Shown: positions 48,441 to 59,449 of the stretch, one piece after another
Numbering within the stretch: the first letter of the stretch is position 1
Layout: the number at the start of each line of letters is the position of its first letter
Assembly: GCA_030849045.1 (NCBI GenBank)
Contig: JASAOL010000589.1
Location: forward strand, 186,001 to 250,000
Length of the DNA stretch: 64,000 nt
Reading direction: 5' to 3'
Source of the DNA: Wallacemonas rigidus
Lineage: Eukaryota; Euglenozoa; Kinetoplastea; Trypanosomatida; Trypanosomatidae
The notes under the pieces: model-generated
Database searches by the model: none
What the model was told of the DNA's origin: nothing
Seen by the model: only the letters and a program-made list of their open reading frames with translations
Made by a program: the position numbers and the translations under genes

Positions 48441-49196
48441 GTAAGGGAGCGAGGGGCGTGAGTAGCACACATCCTTCACTGCCGTCAAACTTGAGAAAAC
48501 CCGCGCTTTTGTTCGTTCCCCCCTGTCCTGTGTGCTGCGTCTTCTGCGTGCCAATAAAGTCTGGCTGGGTACGCAGACAAGCATAATGCCCTCTTATTCA
48601 ACGGCGACGACGATCTGCTCAAGAGGCATGGTGTCCAGCCCCACTCTACGCGTTTGTCTATCGCTTCTTGCAGCTTTTGCCCGCAAAGCAAAGCTGTACC
48701 TGTGTAAAAGGTCAGACACACCCATACCACACACACACACACACACGTCTGCACCGACACGCATGGCATGTAGTCGATGCTGCGCTCGTCTCCATACCCC
48801 TCTTCTGTGCACCACCACCACCACCGCTACCTCCTCACATTTTGTTTGCTTGATCGCGTCACAGAGCAGCGAAAGGCCCTTGTTGTCATCGCAAGAGAAG
48901 GAAAGGCGACGAACTGCAAAGGACCCGTCGTGACGCAGACACAAACACACACACACATAAACACGCCCACATCTGCACTCACGTTTGTTTAGCTGTTACG
49001 GATTTGTCCACCTCTGTTGTGGTCTTGGGTCTTTTTTTTTTGTTTTCCCAGTAGCCCCTCACGCACTGTCTTTTCCAGTGGAATTTCCACACACCGTTGG
49101 CATTGAACTCTTTTTTTTTTTTTTTGGAATTTGTCTTTGCATCTCTCATACACTTAGACACGCGAAAGTCTGTCAAGTCAGTGCGGCTCTGTGAAG
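48441..49196. other. Spacer before the 174-aa protein gene
   Basis: A 756-bp spacer with no gene. AC microsatellites lie at about 48729-48746 and 48941-48958. T runs at about 49032-49041 and 49111-49125 are probable splicing tracts. Confidence 0.5.
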
Positions 49197-49721
49197 ATGG
49201 TCCAAACGTTCGTACGCCGCAGACGTGGTCAAGCTCACCTGCCTTCTGGCTCTGGAGCACAGAAGCGGGTCACCAAACACGTGTCCTTTGACCCCCGCCG
49301 CAACAAAGTGCGTCTCGTCCGCGTACCTCCACGCTCACAGAATAGGCAATACTGGTTCACAGAGACGCAGCGTGTGGTCAAGAAAGGACTCATTTTTGAA
49401 GTGGAGCCCGGCGTGAGCACGGAGGTCGCTATTGATGTGCGCTTGCAGATCACGGCCTTGTCAATGCCGCCAGAGTTGGGTCATGGTGCGTCGGAGGCAC
49501 AGAAGAGTACCCGCTCCTTCTTGGAGGTTCGTGAAATGAGCCCCTTATTCACCGCACCAACGTCAGCGGAGAAATGGCTGACCGTGGGCTCCGCACAGTC
49601 GGGAGGAACACAGCGGACGCGCGTCGTACTGCCAGCCGGGATGTATCAGCTGCGAGTACAAGGAAAGTCCTCACTGCTCGCCTTTGCACAGGCCTGGGAT
49701 GTCGAGCGCGAGCTAAGCTGA
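49197..49721 (+). CDS. Hypothetical 174-aa beta-rich protein
   Basis: Starts at the ATG at 49197 (MVQTFVRRRRGQAHLPSG). The first 55 residues are basic and disordered with RRRR and HVSFDPRRNKVRLVR. From about residue 50 the chain looks like a beta sandwich: QYWFTETQRVVKKGLIFEV, VAIDVRLQITALS, WLTVGSAQS, RTRVVLPAGMYQLRVQG and SLLAFAQAWDVERE. The strand layout vaguely recalls nucleoplasmin-like or immunophilin-associated domains, but I cannot support a family. The basic tail could be a nuclear or RNA-binding segment. Confidence 0.8.
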   Translation: MVQTFVRRRRGQAHLPSGSGAQKRVTKHVSFDPRRNKVRLVRVPPRSQNRQYWFTETQRVVKKGLIFEVEPGVSTEVAIDVRLQITALSMPPELGHGASEAQKSTRSFLEVREMSPLFTAPTSAEKWLTVGSAQSGGTQRTRVVLPAGMYQLRVQGKSSLLAFAQAWDVERELS

Positions 49722-50538
49722 GCACTCGTGACTTGGAGTGGCCGTGAACGTGAACACACGCGATTTGATGTGCTCTTTGCAGCCGTTCTTCAATGTTGGT
49801 TCTGTGGGTGACTGTGGGTTCGGGACTGCTGCTGAGGTGCTCGCCCCACGCGGTTGATCCGTCCACACCTCTGCTGGCGGGAGGACTGTCGGGTAACTTG
49901 AGCAACAAACGAAAAGCAGCGGTACTTAAATTGGTGACTTGCTTCTACACATAATTTTCATGCCTCCTTCGCAAAGAACAAAAAAATAAAATAAATTATA
50001 AGACAATTAAATGACCAGGAGCAGCCACGCCTCCCTCGTCGATCATTCGCGTTCTTCTCCTTGTTGGACGGCCATCTTCGGTGCGGGTTCTTGTCTGATA
50101 TCTGGTGCGTACAGGCGAAAGCGCGTGCTGGACGATTCAGTCGTAACACGGCCCACAGCTCTGTCTCCTGGCTTTGTGTCTCTCTTGCTTCTCTCACCTT
50201 CGCTCACGAACGCGCTTCCAGACTCGAACACATACACGCACATTGCTCTATATGTACAACCTCATCAAACATACTCCTCTCATCGTTTCCCGTCTCTCCT
50301 TCCTTCGGCCCCCTTTCCTCCACCCAACAACGCAATAACGAAAACCACAGTAACGCAAGTCCACTGAATCTCTTCTCGTATACTCCCTTATAGAACACCG
50401 TGCGGTTTCCTATCACTCGAACCCCCCTTTTCAGCCCCGTGCATCACACTTCCTTTGTCTCCGACAGACGGCGTCTGCTGTGTTACGCGCCACCACCTAT
50501 ATAATACGCTTGTTGTCGATTCATCTCTCCGTACAAGC
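49722..50538. other. Spacer before ribonucleotide reductase
   Basis: An 817-bp spacer with no gene. An A/T-rich patch lies at about 49976-50010. Pyrimidine-rich sequence at about 50278-50330 and 50420-50463 precedes the next gene. Confidence 0.5.
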
Positions 50539-52935
50539 ATGTCCGACACCCCGATCGTGATCAAACGCAGCGGCGACCGTCAGCCGTACGATGACGCCAA
50601 GGTGCGTCGCTGCTTCGAGCACGCCTCCAAGGATCTCGATACACAGCACATCGACATCAACATGCTGACAGAGACGGTCAGCCGTGGGGTGACGAGCGAG
50701 ATCACATTCGCGAAGATGAGCGAGCTTGTGGCCCAGACCGCGGCGTACGCCGTGACGAAGCACCCAGACTACGGCCTGATGGGCGGTCGTCTGTGCATCA
50801 TGGCGCTGCACAAGAGCACGTCGGATAGCGTCCTTGAGACCTTCCGCCGCCTCCACGAACACATCACCGCGCAGACCAAGCGTCACTCGCCGCTGATCTC
50901 TGAGGAGATCTGGGAGCTCGTGCAGAAGCACGAGGCCGAGCTGCAGAGCATGATTGACTACTCGCGCGACTTTGCGTACGAGTACTTCGGATTTAAGACG
51001 CTCGAGCGCTCGTACCTGCTCCGTGTGGAGCTGGGTCGCGGTTCGATGGAGATTGTGGAGCGTCCGCAGCACATGATCCTCCGTGTGGCCCTCGGCATCC
51101 ATGGTGGTGACCTTGAAAGTGTTCGCCGCACGTACGAGCACATGTCCAAGGGCCTCTACACGCACGCGACGCCGACCCTCTTCAACGCCGGTACCCCGTG
51201 CCCTCAGATGAGCTCTTGCTTCTTGGTGGCGATGAAGGACGACAGCATTGAGGGTATCTACGATACGCTCAAGGAGTGCGCCATGATCAGCAAGTCCGCT
51301 GGCGGTGTGGGCATTCACATGCACAACATCCGCAGTGCGGGTAGCTACATCGCGGGCACCAACGGCCAGTCCAACGGTCTGATGCCGATGATTCGCGTGT
51401 TCAACAACACCGCCCGCTACGTGGACCAGGGTGGCGGTAAGCGTAAGGGTGCGTTTGCCCTCTACCTTGAGCCCTGGCACGCCGATGTGTTCGACTTCCT
51501 TCTGATGAAGCGCAACACGGGTAAGGACGACCAGCGCGCACGCGACTTGTTCTACGCCCTGTGGATTCCCGATCTCTTCATGAAGCGCGTCAAGAGCGAG
51601 GGTAAGTGGACGCTCATGGACCCCAACGCGTGCCCGGGCCTCAGCGACTGCTACGGCGAGGAGTTCGAGCGCAAGTACGAGGAGTACGAGTCCAAGGGCA
51701 TGGGAGTGCGCACGGTGCAGGCGCAGGAGCTGTGGTTCGCAATCCTCGAGTCACAGATTGAGACGGGTGTGCCGTTCATGCTGTACAAGGATGCTTGCAA
51801 CCGCAAGTCCAACCAGCAGAACCTCGGCACCATCAAGTGCTCGAACTTGTGCACCGAGATTGTCGAGTACTCCTCGCCGGACGAGACGGCCGTGTGCAAC
51901 CTCGCCTCCGTCGCGCTACCCCGCTTTGTCGACGTCAATACACACACCTTCGACCATCAGGGTCTCTACGAGGTGGTGAAGGAGGTCACATACAACCTGA
52001 ACCGCGTCATTGACCGCAACTTTTACCCTGTCGAGGAGGCCAGGCGCTCTAACATGCGCCACCGTCCGATCGCCCTTGGTGTGCAGGGTCTTGCCGATGC
52101 GTTCATTCTCATGCGCCTGCCCTTTGCAAGCGCAGAGGCACAGAAGCTCAATGAGGAAATCTTCGAGACCATCTACTACGGCGCAGTGGAGTCGTCCGTG
52201 GATCTCGCCAAGATCGAAGGCCCGTATGAGACGTTCCAGGGCAGTCCGGCATCGCAGGGTCGTCTGCAGTTCGACCTATGGGAAAAGCAGCCGGTGAGTG
52301 GTCGCTGGGACTGGGACGCGCTGAAGCAGCGCGTGAAGAGCACTGGCATGCGCAACTCTCTGCTGCTCGCGCCGATGCCGACGGCCTCCACCTCGCAGAT
52401 CCTGGGCAACAACGAGTGCTTCGAGCCCTTCACCTCGAACATCTACGTGCGTCGTGTGCTCTCCGGCGAGTTCCCTGTCGTGAACAAGTACCTTGTGCGC
52501 GACCTCATCGAGCGCGGCATCTGGGATGAGAAGCTCCGCAACGAGATCATCACCTTCAACGGCTCCGTGCTCCCAGTTCAAGGTATCCCCGAAGACCTCA
52601 AGGAGCTCTACCGCACCGTGTGGGAGATCCCGCAGCGCAAGCTGATCGACATGGCAGCAGCGCGTGCCAAGTACATTGACCAGTCGCAGTCCATGAACCT
52701 CTTCCTGGAGAGCCCAACTTCGGGTCAGATTACGTCCATGCACTTCCACTGCTGGCAGTCGGGTCTCAAGACGGGCATGTACTACTTGCGCACACGCCCC
52801 GCTGCGGACGCCATCAAGTTCACTGTGGATGCCAAGCGCATGAAGGAGATCAACGACCAGAGCTACTCTCAGTCTTCTAATGGTAGCTACCGCGGCACTC
52901 CGCAGCCGGAGGAGTGCTTGAACTGCGGCTCGTAA
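50539..52935 (+). CDS. RNR1: Ribonucleoside-diphosphate reductase large subunit (class Ia)
   Basis: A 798-residue protein from [20 protein letters not shown]; codons upstream of this ATG are leader. Residues about 5-95 are the ATP-cone that senses ATP/dATP. The barrel contains [13 protein letters not shown] (active-site Cys227), [40 protein letters not shown], the catalytic NLCTEI segment, [13 protein letters not shown], the [12 protein letters not shown] segment, and [20 protein letters not shown] with the C-terminal substrate-site residues. The tail EECLNCGS gives the CxxC pair that relays reducing power from thioredoxin or tryparedoxin. It reduces NDPs to dNDPs with an R2 partner not in this window. 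The sequence is complete and highly conserved. Confidence 0.98.
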   Translation: MSDTPIVIKRSGDRQPYDDAKVRRCFEHASKDLDTQHIDINMLTETVSRGVTSEITFAKMSELVAQTAAYAVTKHPDYGLMGGRLCIMALHKSTSDSVLETFRRLHEHITAQTKRHSPLISEEIWELVQKHEAELQSMIDYSRDFAYEYFGFKTLERSYLLRVELGRGSMEIVERPQHMILRVALGIHGGDLESVRRTYEHMSKGLYTHATPTLFNAGTPCPQMSSCFLVAMKDDSIEGIYDTLKECAMISKSAGGVGIHMHNIRSAGSYIAGTNGQSNGLMPMIRVFNNTARYVDQGGGKRKGAFALYLEPWHADVFDFLLMKRNTGKDDQRARDLFYALWIPDLFMKRVKSEGKWTLMDPNACPGLSDCYGEEFERKYEEYESKGMGVRTVQAQELWFAILESQIETGVPFMLYKDACNRKSNQQNLGTIKCSNLCTEIVEYSSPDETAVCNLASVALPRFVDVNTHTFDHQGLYEVVKEVTYNLNRVIDRNFYPVEEARRSNMRHRPIALGVQGLADAFILMRLPFASAEAQKLNEEIFETIYYGAVESSVDLAKIEGPYETFQGSPASQGRLQFDLWEKQPVSGRWDWDALKQRVKSTGMRNSLLLAPMPTASTSQILGNNECFEPFTSNIYVRRVLSGEFPVVNKYLVRDLIERGIWDEKLRNEIITFNGSVLPVQGIPEDLKELYRTVWEIPQRKLIDMAAARAKYIDQSQSMNLFLESPTSGQITSMHFHCWQSGLKTGMYYLRTRPAADAIKFTVDAKRMKEINDQSYSQSSNGSYRGTPQPEECLNCGS

Positions 52936-54519
52936 AAGAGAGAGCGCGAGAGAAAAAAAAGAAGAAGAAGGAAATATCAGAGGGGAAAGGCGAAACTGCG
53001 GAAAAGAGGAGATATGACGCAAGTAGGGCCGAGACACCAGCGATAAACGACAGCAACGGCTGAGACAACTGGCATCACTGGCGAGGGTGAGACGACGGAG
53101 GGAACAAGGGCGAGCATACGAACTGAAAGAACGCGGAGACAGAATCGCATGCTGTTTTCTTGCTGTTCTTTCGCGTCTCTCTCTCTCTCCTCCCTCCCCC
53201 CTCTTCCACTCTCGTTTGCCTTTCTCCTTTCTTGCTTTTCTTGTCTTCTTTTCGTTCTTCGCACTGGGTCCTTCCTCTGCGCCGCGTGCTCGCCTTTCCT
53301 CCGCATCGCCTTCTCTCTTTTTCCCCATTTAACTGGAGCGTTCACTTCACTTCCTGTCTTTTTTTTTTTCTTTCCTTCCCAACGTTGTCTCGTATCGACT
53401 GTCAATGGACACATTGACACGGACGCGCGCGCAACACGGAACACACACACACACACGGACTTGGCTTGTGTTACCATAGAACCTTCTTTTCTTTCTTTCA
53501 CTACTGTTTTCTTTTTCTCTTTTTCGGCCGAGTCTTCCTCTTCTCTCGCTTCTTTTTTCTTTTTTTCTTTTTTCTAAACCCCAAACCTGAAGCGTTGGCA
53601 CACGGTATCAGGAGGAGAAAGAAAAGTACCAACGCAAGCGTTTTTTTTTTTTTTTTTTGCATGACGCAGCGCGAGTAGCCTCTCGCCAGAAAAAAAGGTT
53701 AAATTGCCCCACAGATGAGGTGCTGGAAAACAACAACCGCAACAACCGCAGCAAGAAAAATGCACTCACCCCAACCGTGAAACGGTGCAGCATGGCTCGC
53801 TTCAACAAATGCGGTTGAGGCAGGAACCGCGTCGCACAGAGTGGGAAACGCGACTTATCACTGTGTTCTCGACATAGCTGTGAAGCGTGGGAACACTCAT
53901 ACGTGCCCGCTCTCCTCCGCATGATGCTCTCTTGAAAAAAAAAAAAGAAAAAGAAAATATATACGCGGCGACTCCCACGAAACAAAGAAAGGAAAAGAGC
54001 CACTCGCTTTTACATATTCTAGTTTCGAACTGGCCATCTCTACACGAGCGAAAACAAAGAAAAAGTAGGCGACGTAGGAGCGAGACCGGAAAAACGAGAC
54101 GAGGGAGAAACACCAGCCGCAGTCACTTGAATGCATACGCTGTGGATTGAGAGGGTATGCGTAAACTCCATGTGATGGCCAGCAGCGCCATGACTGGCTT
54201 GACCACTCTCTTTCTCTCTTGAGTTCGCGACGTGTTGTCGTGGTTGACACATTACGCTTTGTGTTCACACGTCTTGCACTCCTACTGAACGCTTGCTCAC
54301 GCGTGCACCGATCCAACAACGCTCAACTTCCGCCTCTCTGCCTTCATCTTTCTGCCTAAAACGCGCACGTGGCAAAAAGCACAGCGCACAGATCACTTTT
54401 TTTCTTTTTTTTTTTCGTGCCCTTTGTTCGTTTTTTTTTTCCTTTTCTGCTCAGGAGGAAAAGACGCGCTCTGCAATTCGCGACTCTGCGCCTTCTAACT
54501 CTATCCTCACCGATCACTT
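52936..54519. other. Long spacer before the coiled-coil protein gene
   Basis: A 1.6-kb spacer with no supported gene. It is dominated by pyrimidine tracts on the plus strand (53155-53335, 53355-53395, 53483-53575) and a T18 run at about 53641-53658. A12-A13 runs lie near 53935-53946. T tracts at about 54398-54415 and 54430-54441 probably serve the next gene. Confidence 0.5.
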
Positions 54520-55371
54520 ATGAGTCGCGCGCGGAAGTCGTCTACTGTGCCGTCGTCATCGGGTCGCACCAGCAACAAATCTGTCGAGCATCTGCGCCAG
54601 GAGGAGGCCACGCTACAGCGTATTCTAGACGAGCGGAAGCTCCAGTTTGTCGACCTCGTTGACCGTTGTGAGGCTGAACTCAACCGACGGGATCCGCAGG
54701 AGACCCAAGATGTGGAGGAAGAAGAGGCATTGATTGAGCGAAACCGGTTACTCAAGCGGCAGCTGCAGGTGTTGACAGCTGCTGCGAAGGAGCACGCCAA
54801 AGACCCCCGCGTGCAAGACAAAATGAATGAGGTGCGTGCCGTTCGCATGGAGATAAAGAACATTGAAAAAGAGATTGACACGCTTCAGGCTGTGAAGAAG
54901 CGACGCGATCGTGGACTGCGCGAAATTGACGAGACGGACGCCGCGGCACGACGTATTCGCGTGCACCAGTCAGAACAGAACAACGAGGTCCGAGCAGAGG
55001 TCAAATCCCTCCAAGAAACGCTGCGCACAGTACAAAAGGAGAGCATTGACGCCCACGAGCGCTTCGCAGATCTCCAAGCGCAGCTAAAACTCGCCATCAC
55101 GGATGAGGACGTGGCACAGCTGAAGCGCGACATTCAAGCACAGGAGCAGCAGCTGAGCACACTCGAGGCGCGCGAGAAGGAGCTCAAGAAGCGTCAAGAG
55201 CTGGTACGTGACGATGGTGCCAAGGCTATCGCGCGCGAGCGCCGTGAGATGGCGAAGCTTGCTCAAGAAGTGGAGGACCTCAACGTGCTTCTGCTGCAGC
55301 GTGACGCAGAAATGAAGAAGAGCTATCAGGTAGCAGGCCGCACCGTATCGGCCAATAGCTATGTCACCTGA
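54520..55371 (+). CDS. Coiled-coil protein, 283 aa
   Basis: After a Ser/Thr-rich N terminus (MSRARKSSTVPSSSGRTSNK) the whole chain is predicted coiled coil with Glu/Lys/Arg/Gln heptads: LRQEEATLQRILDERKLQF, IERNRLLKRQLQVLTAAAKE, IKNIEKEIDTLQAVKKRRDR and IQAQEQQLSTLEAREKELKK. It ends in a short ordered-looking tail, VAGRTVSANSYVT. The layout fits a flagellar or basal-body coiled-coil protein, but heptad proteins cannot be assigned by eye. The start is the first ATG after the T-rich leader. Confidence 0.85.
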   Translation: MSRARKSSTVPSSSGRTSNKSVEHLRQEEATLQRILDERKLQFVDLVDRCEAELNRRDPQETQDVEEEEALIERNRLLKRQLQVLTAAAKEHAKDPRVQDKMNEVRAVRMEIKNIEKEIDTLQAVKKRRDRGLREIDETDAAARRIRVHQSEQNNEVRAEVKSLQETLRTVQKESIDAHERFADLQAQLKLAITDEDVAQLKRDIQAQEQQLSTLEAREKELKKRQELVRDDGAKAIARERREMAKLAQEVEDLNVLLLQRDAEMKKSYQVAGRTVSANSYVT

Positions 55372-56119
55372 TCGACTCCAACCCTTGCTCATCCCACAAG
55401 TGGAGGAGCACTGATCCCAAGACTCTCACTCTACGACAGTGTGAGCGTGGTGTAGACATGTACACTTGATTGCGTTGTCCTCTGTGAATCTACTTAGACT
55501 ACATGTTTCACAAGACTAAAAAGAGAGAAAAAGAAAAAATAGGACGTTTTTGACGGAATTCACCGCTTCGGACATCCTCTACGCACGCGCTTGCGCTCTT
55601 CGCGCCAAGAAACGACTAATTCGCGGACCGCGCTGCCAGCTGCACATACATGTACGCAGCCAAGCACCAACTGCAACGCTGTCTCCACACTGTGCTCTCT
55701 CTCTCTCATGAACCCTGTGAAGCACGCGACATTATCCTTTCGGCACTACTCCTCGCCTTTCTCGAACCTTTCCCCTCGCTACATATATGTTGTTGTTTCC
55801 TGCTATTCGCCGACCTAGAATCCCTACGCAAACGTGTGTGGTCATCACGAAAACGTCAGCCGCCACCGCGACACGGGAAACCCATTTCTTAGCCTCTCTT
55901 TGTCCCCCTTTTCTTCGTGCCGACGCCCTGCCTCTGCTGCACAGGACGTATACGCCTGTGTGCATGGGGACGCCCTTTCCGGGAAAGTGAATCTTGGAAG
56001 CTCTCCCACGTCCTTACCTTTTCAAATACCCTGTTGCTTTGTGGGACCCCACTACTTTTTTGTTTTCTCCTCCTTTTCCCGTCATTCGGCTGGCCCGAAC
56101 GCCCCCCCCCCCCGTGACC
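55372..56119. other. Spacer before the EEP gene
   Basis: A 748-bp spacer with no gene. A C12-C13 run at about 56102-56113 ends 6-7 nt before the next ATG with no AG between; AG dinucleotides lie upstream near 56000. Confidence 0.5.
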
Positions 56120-59100
56120 ATGGACGATGTACCACCCGCTCCATCCAAGTCGAGAGGCCGAAAAATTCGCACACCTGTTCCGGTGAAAAATCTCGAATTG
56201 GTCCCGGACAAAGAGACAACTCCGCTCCCACCGCTGCCTGGCCTCAATGAGCTTAGCGCGCACAACCATACCCTTGCCCTCCCTGTAATTCACGGTGCCG
56301 TCAGTGGCGGCGGTGGCGCCGCTCGGCCGACGCTCCTCGAGCGGCGCAACCGCACCGGAATGAGCATGTCGTGTTTGTCGGGCCTCAGCATGGACACGAT
56401 CCATGAGACTTCTCGTGACCACGGCGCGCATCAAATTACCTCTGAGCAAGTTCCGTCAGCCACGTTCCGAGGCTGGTCCAACGACACGGCAGACGCAGCG
56501 CTTGTGGAGCCGCAGACAGCAGCCGTGACTGAGGCCTCTGGGGCTAACAGCACAACTACCATCCCAGTGGCGAATCTCTCAGGGACGCGACGATCAACAG
56601 CTTCCGCTCTGTCCGTAGGTGTCCCCGCCGCGTCCAGCACGACCATGACAGCTGACCAAGAGAAGAAGCGCTCACCATCTGGCTTCAGCATTGTTTCCTA
56701 CAACATCTTGGCCGCGCGGCTCGTGACGACAGATCGCTACCCGGACTGCCCCCCTGCCGCGCTTGGCGAAGACTATCGGCTCAAGCTGATCCGGGAGGAG
56801 TTGGCTGTGGCCAACGCGGACCTGATCGCGCTACAAGAGATTAGTGTGGATGTCTTCGAAAAGGAAGACGGTCTGGGCGCGTTCTTACACCAGGAGCGTG
56901 ACTACGACGGTGAGTTTGTCGTCATCACATCGAAGGCCGGCGCCGACCGGTGTGAAGTGCGCCGACAGTCGCACGAGGAGAAGGCGGTATCAACCAAGAG
57001 CACACCCCACGCGGCAGAGGCTGGTGTACGTCTGTGCTCCAGACTGCTCCCTGTCTTGCCTGTGTCGCGGCGCGAGAGCCGCACAGGCAGCTGCGGAACG
57101 GCCAACACGACGAACTCTGACGAACCCATCCCGAATGTAGGCACACCCGTACACTGCGAACGGAGCGGCACCGCACCAGAGCAGAGCAGAAACACCGCCT
57201 TCACCGCCCCACCCCTGCGCCGACTGTCCGCCACCGGCTGCTCACCTTTGACACGCAAGCCGGTGCCGCTGACCAGCGTCGCCCGGGGCGGTCCATTAAA
57301 CCCGCCTGCGCCACAGGTGGAGACGGTGGCCAGCACGGGTAGTAGCGGTGGCTGTGCGTCGGCGGCTGCATCGTCTCTTCAGCTGCAAGGCTCGCCACCA
57401 CAACCTTCGCGTCGCACAGAGATGGATGGACTGGCGATTTTCTGGAAGAAGTCCCGCTTTGAGCTCGTGGAAACGATCCGCATTCGTTTCAATGAGTTAG
57501 CCGCCGCGGATGCGAACCTTTCCCCTTTTGAACGCAAAAAGCTGCAGGTCGATTCGCACAACGTCGGACTGGTGTGTGTACTGCGAGACGTCATGAATCC
57601 TGCGACTATTGTCATTGTGTCAACAGTGCATCTCATCTGGCAACGTGTCGAGGCACAGCTGTGGCAGGCAAATGAATTGATCAAAGTGGTCGAGAGATTG
57701 AAGGCCAAGTACGAGCGCAGCAGTGACGCATCACCGCGCGAGAGCGGTTCTCCATATACCGGCTCGCACATTCAGTCGCGGTGCAGTCAATCGATGCCTG
57801 TGACCTTGAGCGCGCCTGCCTCGCAACCTCTTCTCTGCCGCCGAAAAGCTGACCACGTCACCTTGCGGCAGAGTGACTCGAACTTCGGGTCGCGCCGCGA
57901 GACGAACTCGGCTTCCTTTACCCGTATTTGCACGGGTGCCTCGTGCGAGTCGCCCACTGCGCAGAGCGCCCCACGCGTGACCTGCCTCCTCGCCGGCGAC
58001 TTCAACGCGGAGCCGACGCACCCCGTCGTGTCGTTCCTCACGTCCGGCCACGTGCCTGCGCGCGCGGAGACGGTGGGCTACTGGCGAAAGCGAAGAGGGG
58101 ATGCGGTCACACCAACAGATCCGAGTGAAGAGGAGGAGGAGGGCGGTCCCACCATCTCTAGCGTCGCACCAATTCTTGACGGGCAAGTCTCCTTTGGCGC
58201 GTTGACGGCGAACGACGCGGATAACCAGCGCGCCACCAACGCAGCTGCCACGTCGCTGCCGTGGCCACCTGATCATTCGGCCAGTGTCTCGCCGCCGCTG
58301 GCGCACTCGCTGGCCGCACCGCCTCCGCCATGCAAAAACTGGTCGCGTAAACGCACCGCGAACCCCATCCAGGCGCTGTCCTCCGGCGTGCCCACCGTCA
58401 CAGATACCACCCTCGCTACCACGTGCAGCACTAGCACCTCAGTCAAGGTGGCTGCAAAGACGGTCGCACTGGGCCCCGTGACGCCTCCGCGTGACGGGCG
58501 CGGTGAGGCCTACCGCGGTCGTCGCCTCGACACGGACGTGGTCGCCGCAAGCGGCATGGCTAGCGAGACGCACGCGGCGCAGGATGCGGCAGGTCACCGC
58601 GACAGGGACGACACGGCACTGACGACTCGCGCGCTGCCGCTGTTCGAAGACTTCCACGACTCGTCGCCAGCCGGTGCGCAGGGAGAAGCCGTGGACAGTA
58701 GCCTCTTTGCCGATCAACCGGAGGGTAGCAACTCCTATACGAGCAAGGCGCTGAGTGAACTGAGCGCCGGCCCTGACCTGAACCACCCTCTCTTTGTGCC
58801 CGGATTAATGACGGACCGCAACGGCATCGGGGGCAGCAGCACCACCACATCTGCCAAGACAGCGAACGCAAGCCCTCTGATGACACCGTCACCGCCCGTG
58901 GCAGTGCGCCGAACCAGAGGGGTGACGGACAGCGGCAAGCACATGATCAGCAGCGACGGTGATGGGGATGGCCCTGCACCGCGGCACGTAACTTCCATCG
59001 ACTCATCCCCTCAGCAACTGGACGCGGATGGTTGGCCGTCTGAAGTGAACTCGGCAAACGGTGAGAAGGATCTGTTGAACATGAGTCCGATCGTCGCCCC

Positions 59101-59449
59101 ATTCCGCCTTCCTCAGAGCAAGCGATGGTCGACGAGAGTGCCGCTGCCGCGCGCGTCACGCTCGCCATCTGGTACAGACGCACTAAATCAGGACACCGCC
59201 CCAACCCACACTCTGCGCTTCAAGGATGCCTACGCGCAGTACCGCGCGCACAACCCACGGCTGGTCTCTGCCGTGAACCCATCCACCAACGCGGAGGGAA
59301 AGGTGCTGGACCATATTTTTTACTTCTCCGATCAGTTTGTATGCCAAAGTGTGTTGAAACTCGGCGAGCTTGTGGAACTGCCGAACGCTTTTTTCCCCAG
59401 CGACCATTACATGATTGGCGCTGCTTTTGTACCTGGCCCCCGCCCGTAA
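56120..59449 (+). CDS. Endonuclease/exonuclease/phosphatase (CCR4/nocturnin/ANGEL type) with large insertions
   Basis: A 1109-residue protein. The EEP fold is present but cut by disordered insertions. Core pieces in order are FSIVSYNILAARLVTTDRYP (N195), ANADLIALQEISVDVFE (E240), LAIFWKKSRFELVETIRIRF, VIVSTVHLIWQRVEAQL, CLLAGDFNAEPTHPVVSFLT (D627, N629), LDHIFYFSDQFV (D1064) and PNAFFPSDHYMIGAAF (D1095, H1096). These correspond to the metal-binding and catalytic residues of CCR4-type deadenylases, so the enzyme should be active. Insertions of roughly 160, 110 and 380 residues, rich in Ser, Pro, Thr and Ala, separate the pieces; an N-terminal disordered region of about 185 residues precedes them. 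Likely substrates are poly(A) tails, other RNA 3' ends or small phosphates. The exact start is uncertain: the ATG follows a C13 run. Confidence 0.92.
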   Translation: MDDVPPAPSKSRGRKIRTPVPVKNLELVPDKETTPLPPLPGLNELSAHNHTLALPVIHGAVSGGGGAARPTLLERRNRTGMSMSCLSGLSMDTIHETSRDHGAHQITSEQVPSATFRGWSNDTADAALVEPQTAAVTEASGANSTTTIPVANLSGTRRSTASALSVGVPAASSTTMTADQEKKRSPSGFSIVSYNILAARLVTTDRYPDCPPAALGEDYRLKLIREELAVANADLIALQEISVDVFEKEDGLGAFLHQERDYDGEFVVITSKAGADRCEVRRQSHEEKAVSTKSTPHAAEAGVRLCSRLLPVLPVSRRESRTGSCGTANTTNSDEPIPNVGTPVHCERSGTAPEQSRNTAFTAPPLRRLSATGCSPLTRKPVPLTSVARGGPLNPPAPQVETVASTGSSGGCASAAASSLQLQGSPPQPSRRTEMDGLAIFWKKSRFELVETIRIRFNELAAADANLSPFERKKLQVDSHNVGLVCVLRDVMNPATIVIVSTVHLIWQRVEAQLWQANELIKVVERLKAKYERSSDASPRESGSPYTGSHIQSRCSQSMPVTLSAPASQPLLCRRKADHVTLRQSDSNFGSRRETNSASFTRICTGASCESPTAQSAPRVTCLLAGDFNAEPTHPVVSFLTSGHVPARAETVGYWRKRRGDAVTPTDPSEEEEEGGPTISSVAPILDGQVSFGALTANDADNQRATNAAATSLPWPPDHSASVSPPLAHSLAAPPPPCKNWSRKRTANPIQALSSGVPTVTDTTLATTCSTSTSVKVAAKTVALGPVTPPRDGRGEAYRGRRLDTDVVAASGMASETHAAQDAAGHRDRDDTALTTRALPLFEDFHDSSPAGAQGEAVDSSLFADQPEGSNSYTSKALSELSAGPDLNHPLFVPGLMTDRNGIGGSSTTTSAKTANASPLMTPSPPVAVRRTRGVTDSGKHMISSDGDGDGPAPRHVTSIDSSPQQLDADGWPSEVNSANGEKDLLNMSPIVAPFRLPQSKRWSTRVPLPRASRSPSGTDALNQDTAPTHTLRFKDAYAQYRAHNPRLVSAVNPSTNAEGKVLDHIFYFSDQFVCQSVLKLGELVELPNAFFPSDHYMIGAAFVPGPRP

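Noticed and set aside
50521-51480. Open frame of 319 codons antisense to ribonucleotide reductase
   Set aside because: It mirrors a highly conserved gene with strong codon bias, runs against the array direction, and has no domain; antisense shadow.
52276-53328. Minus-strand frame of 350 codons over the end of ribonucleotide reductase and its spacer
   Set aside because: Half is antisense of a known gene and half is Arg/Glu-rich translation of pyrimidine tracts.
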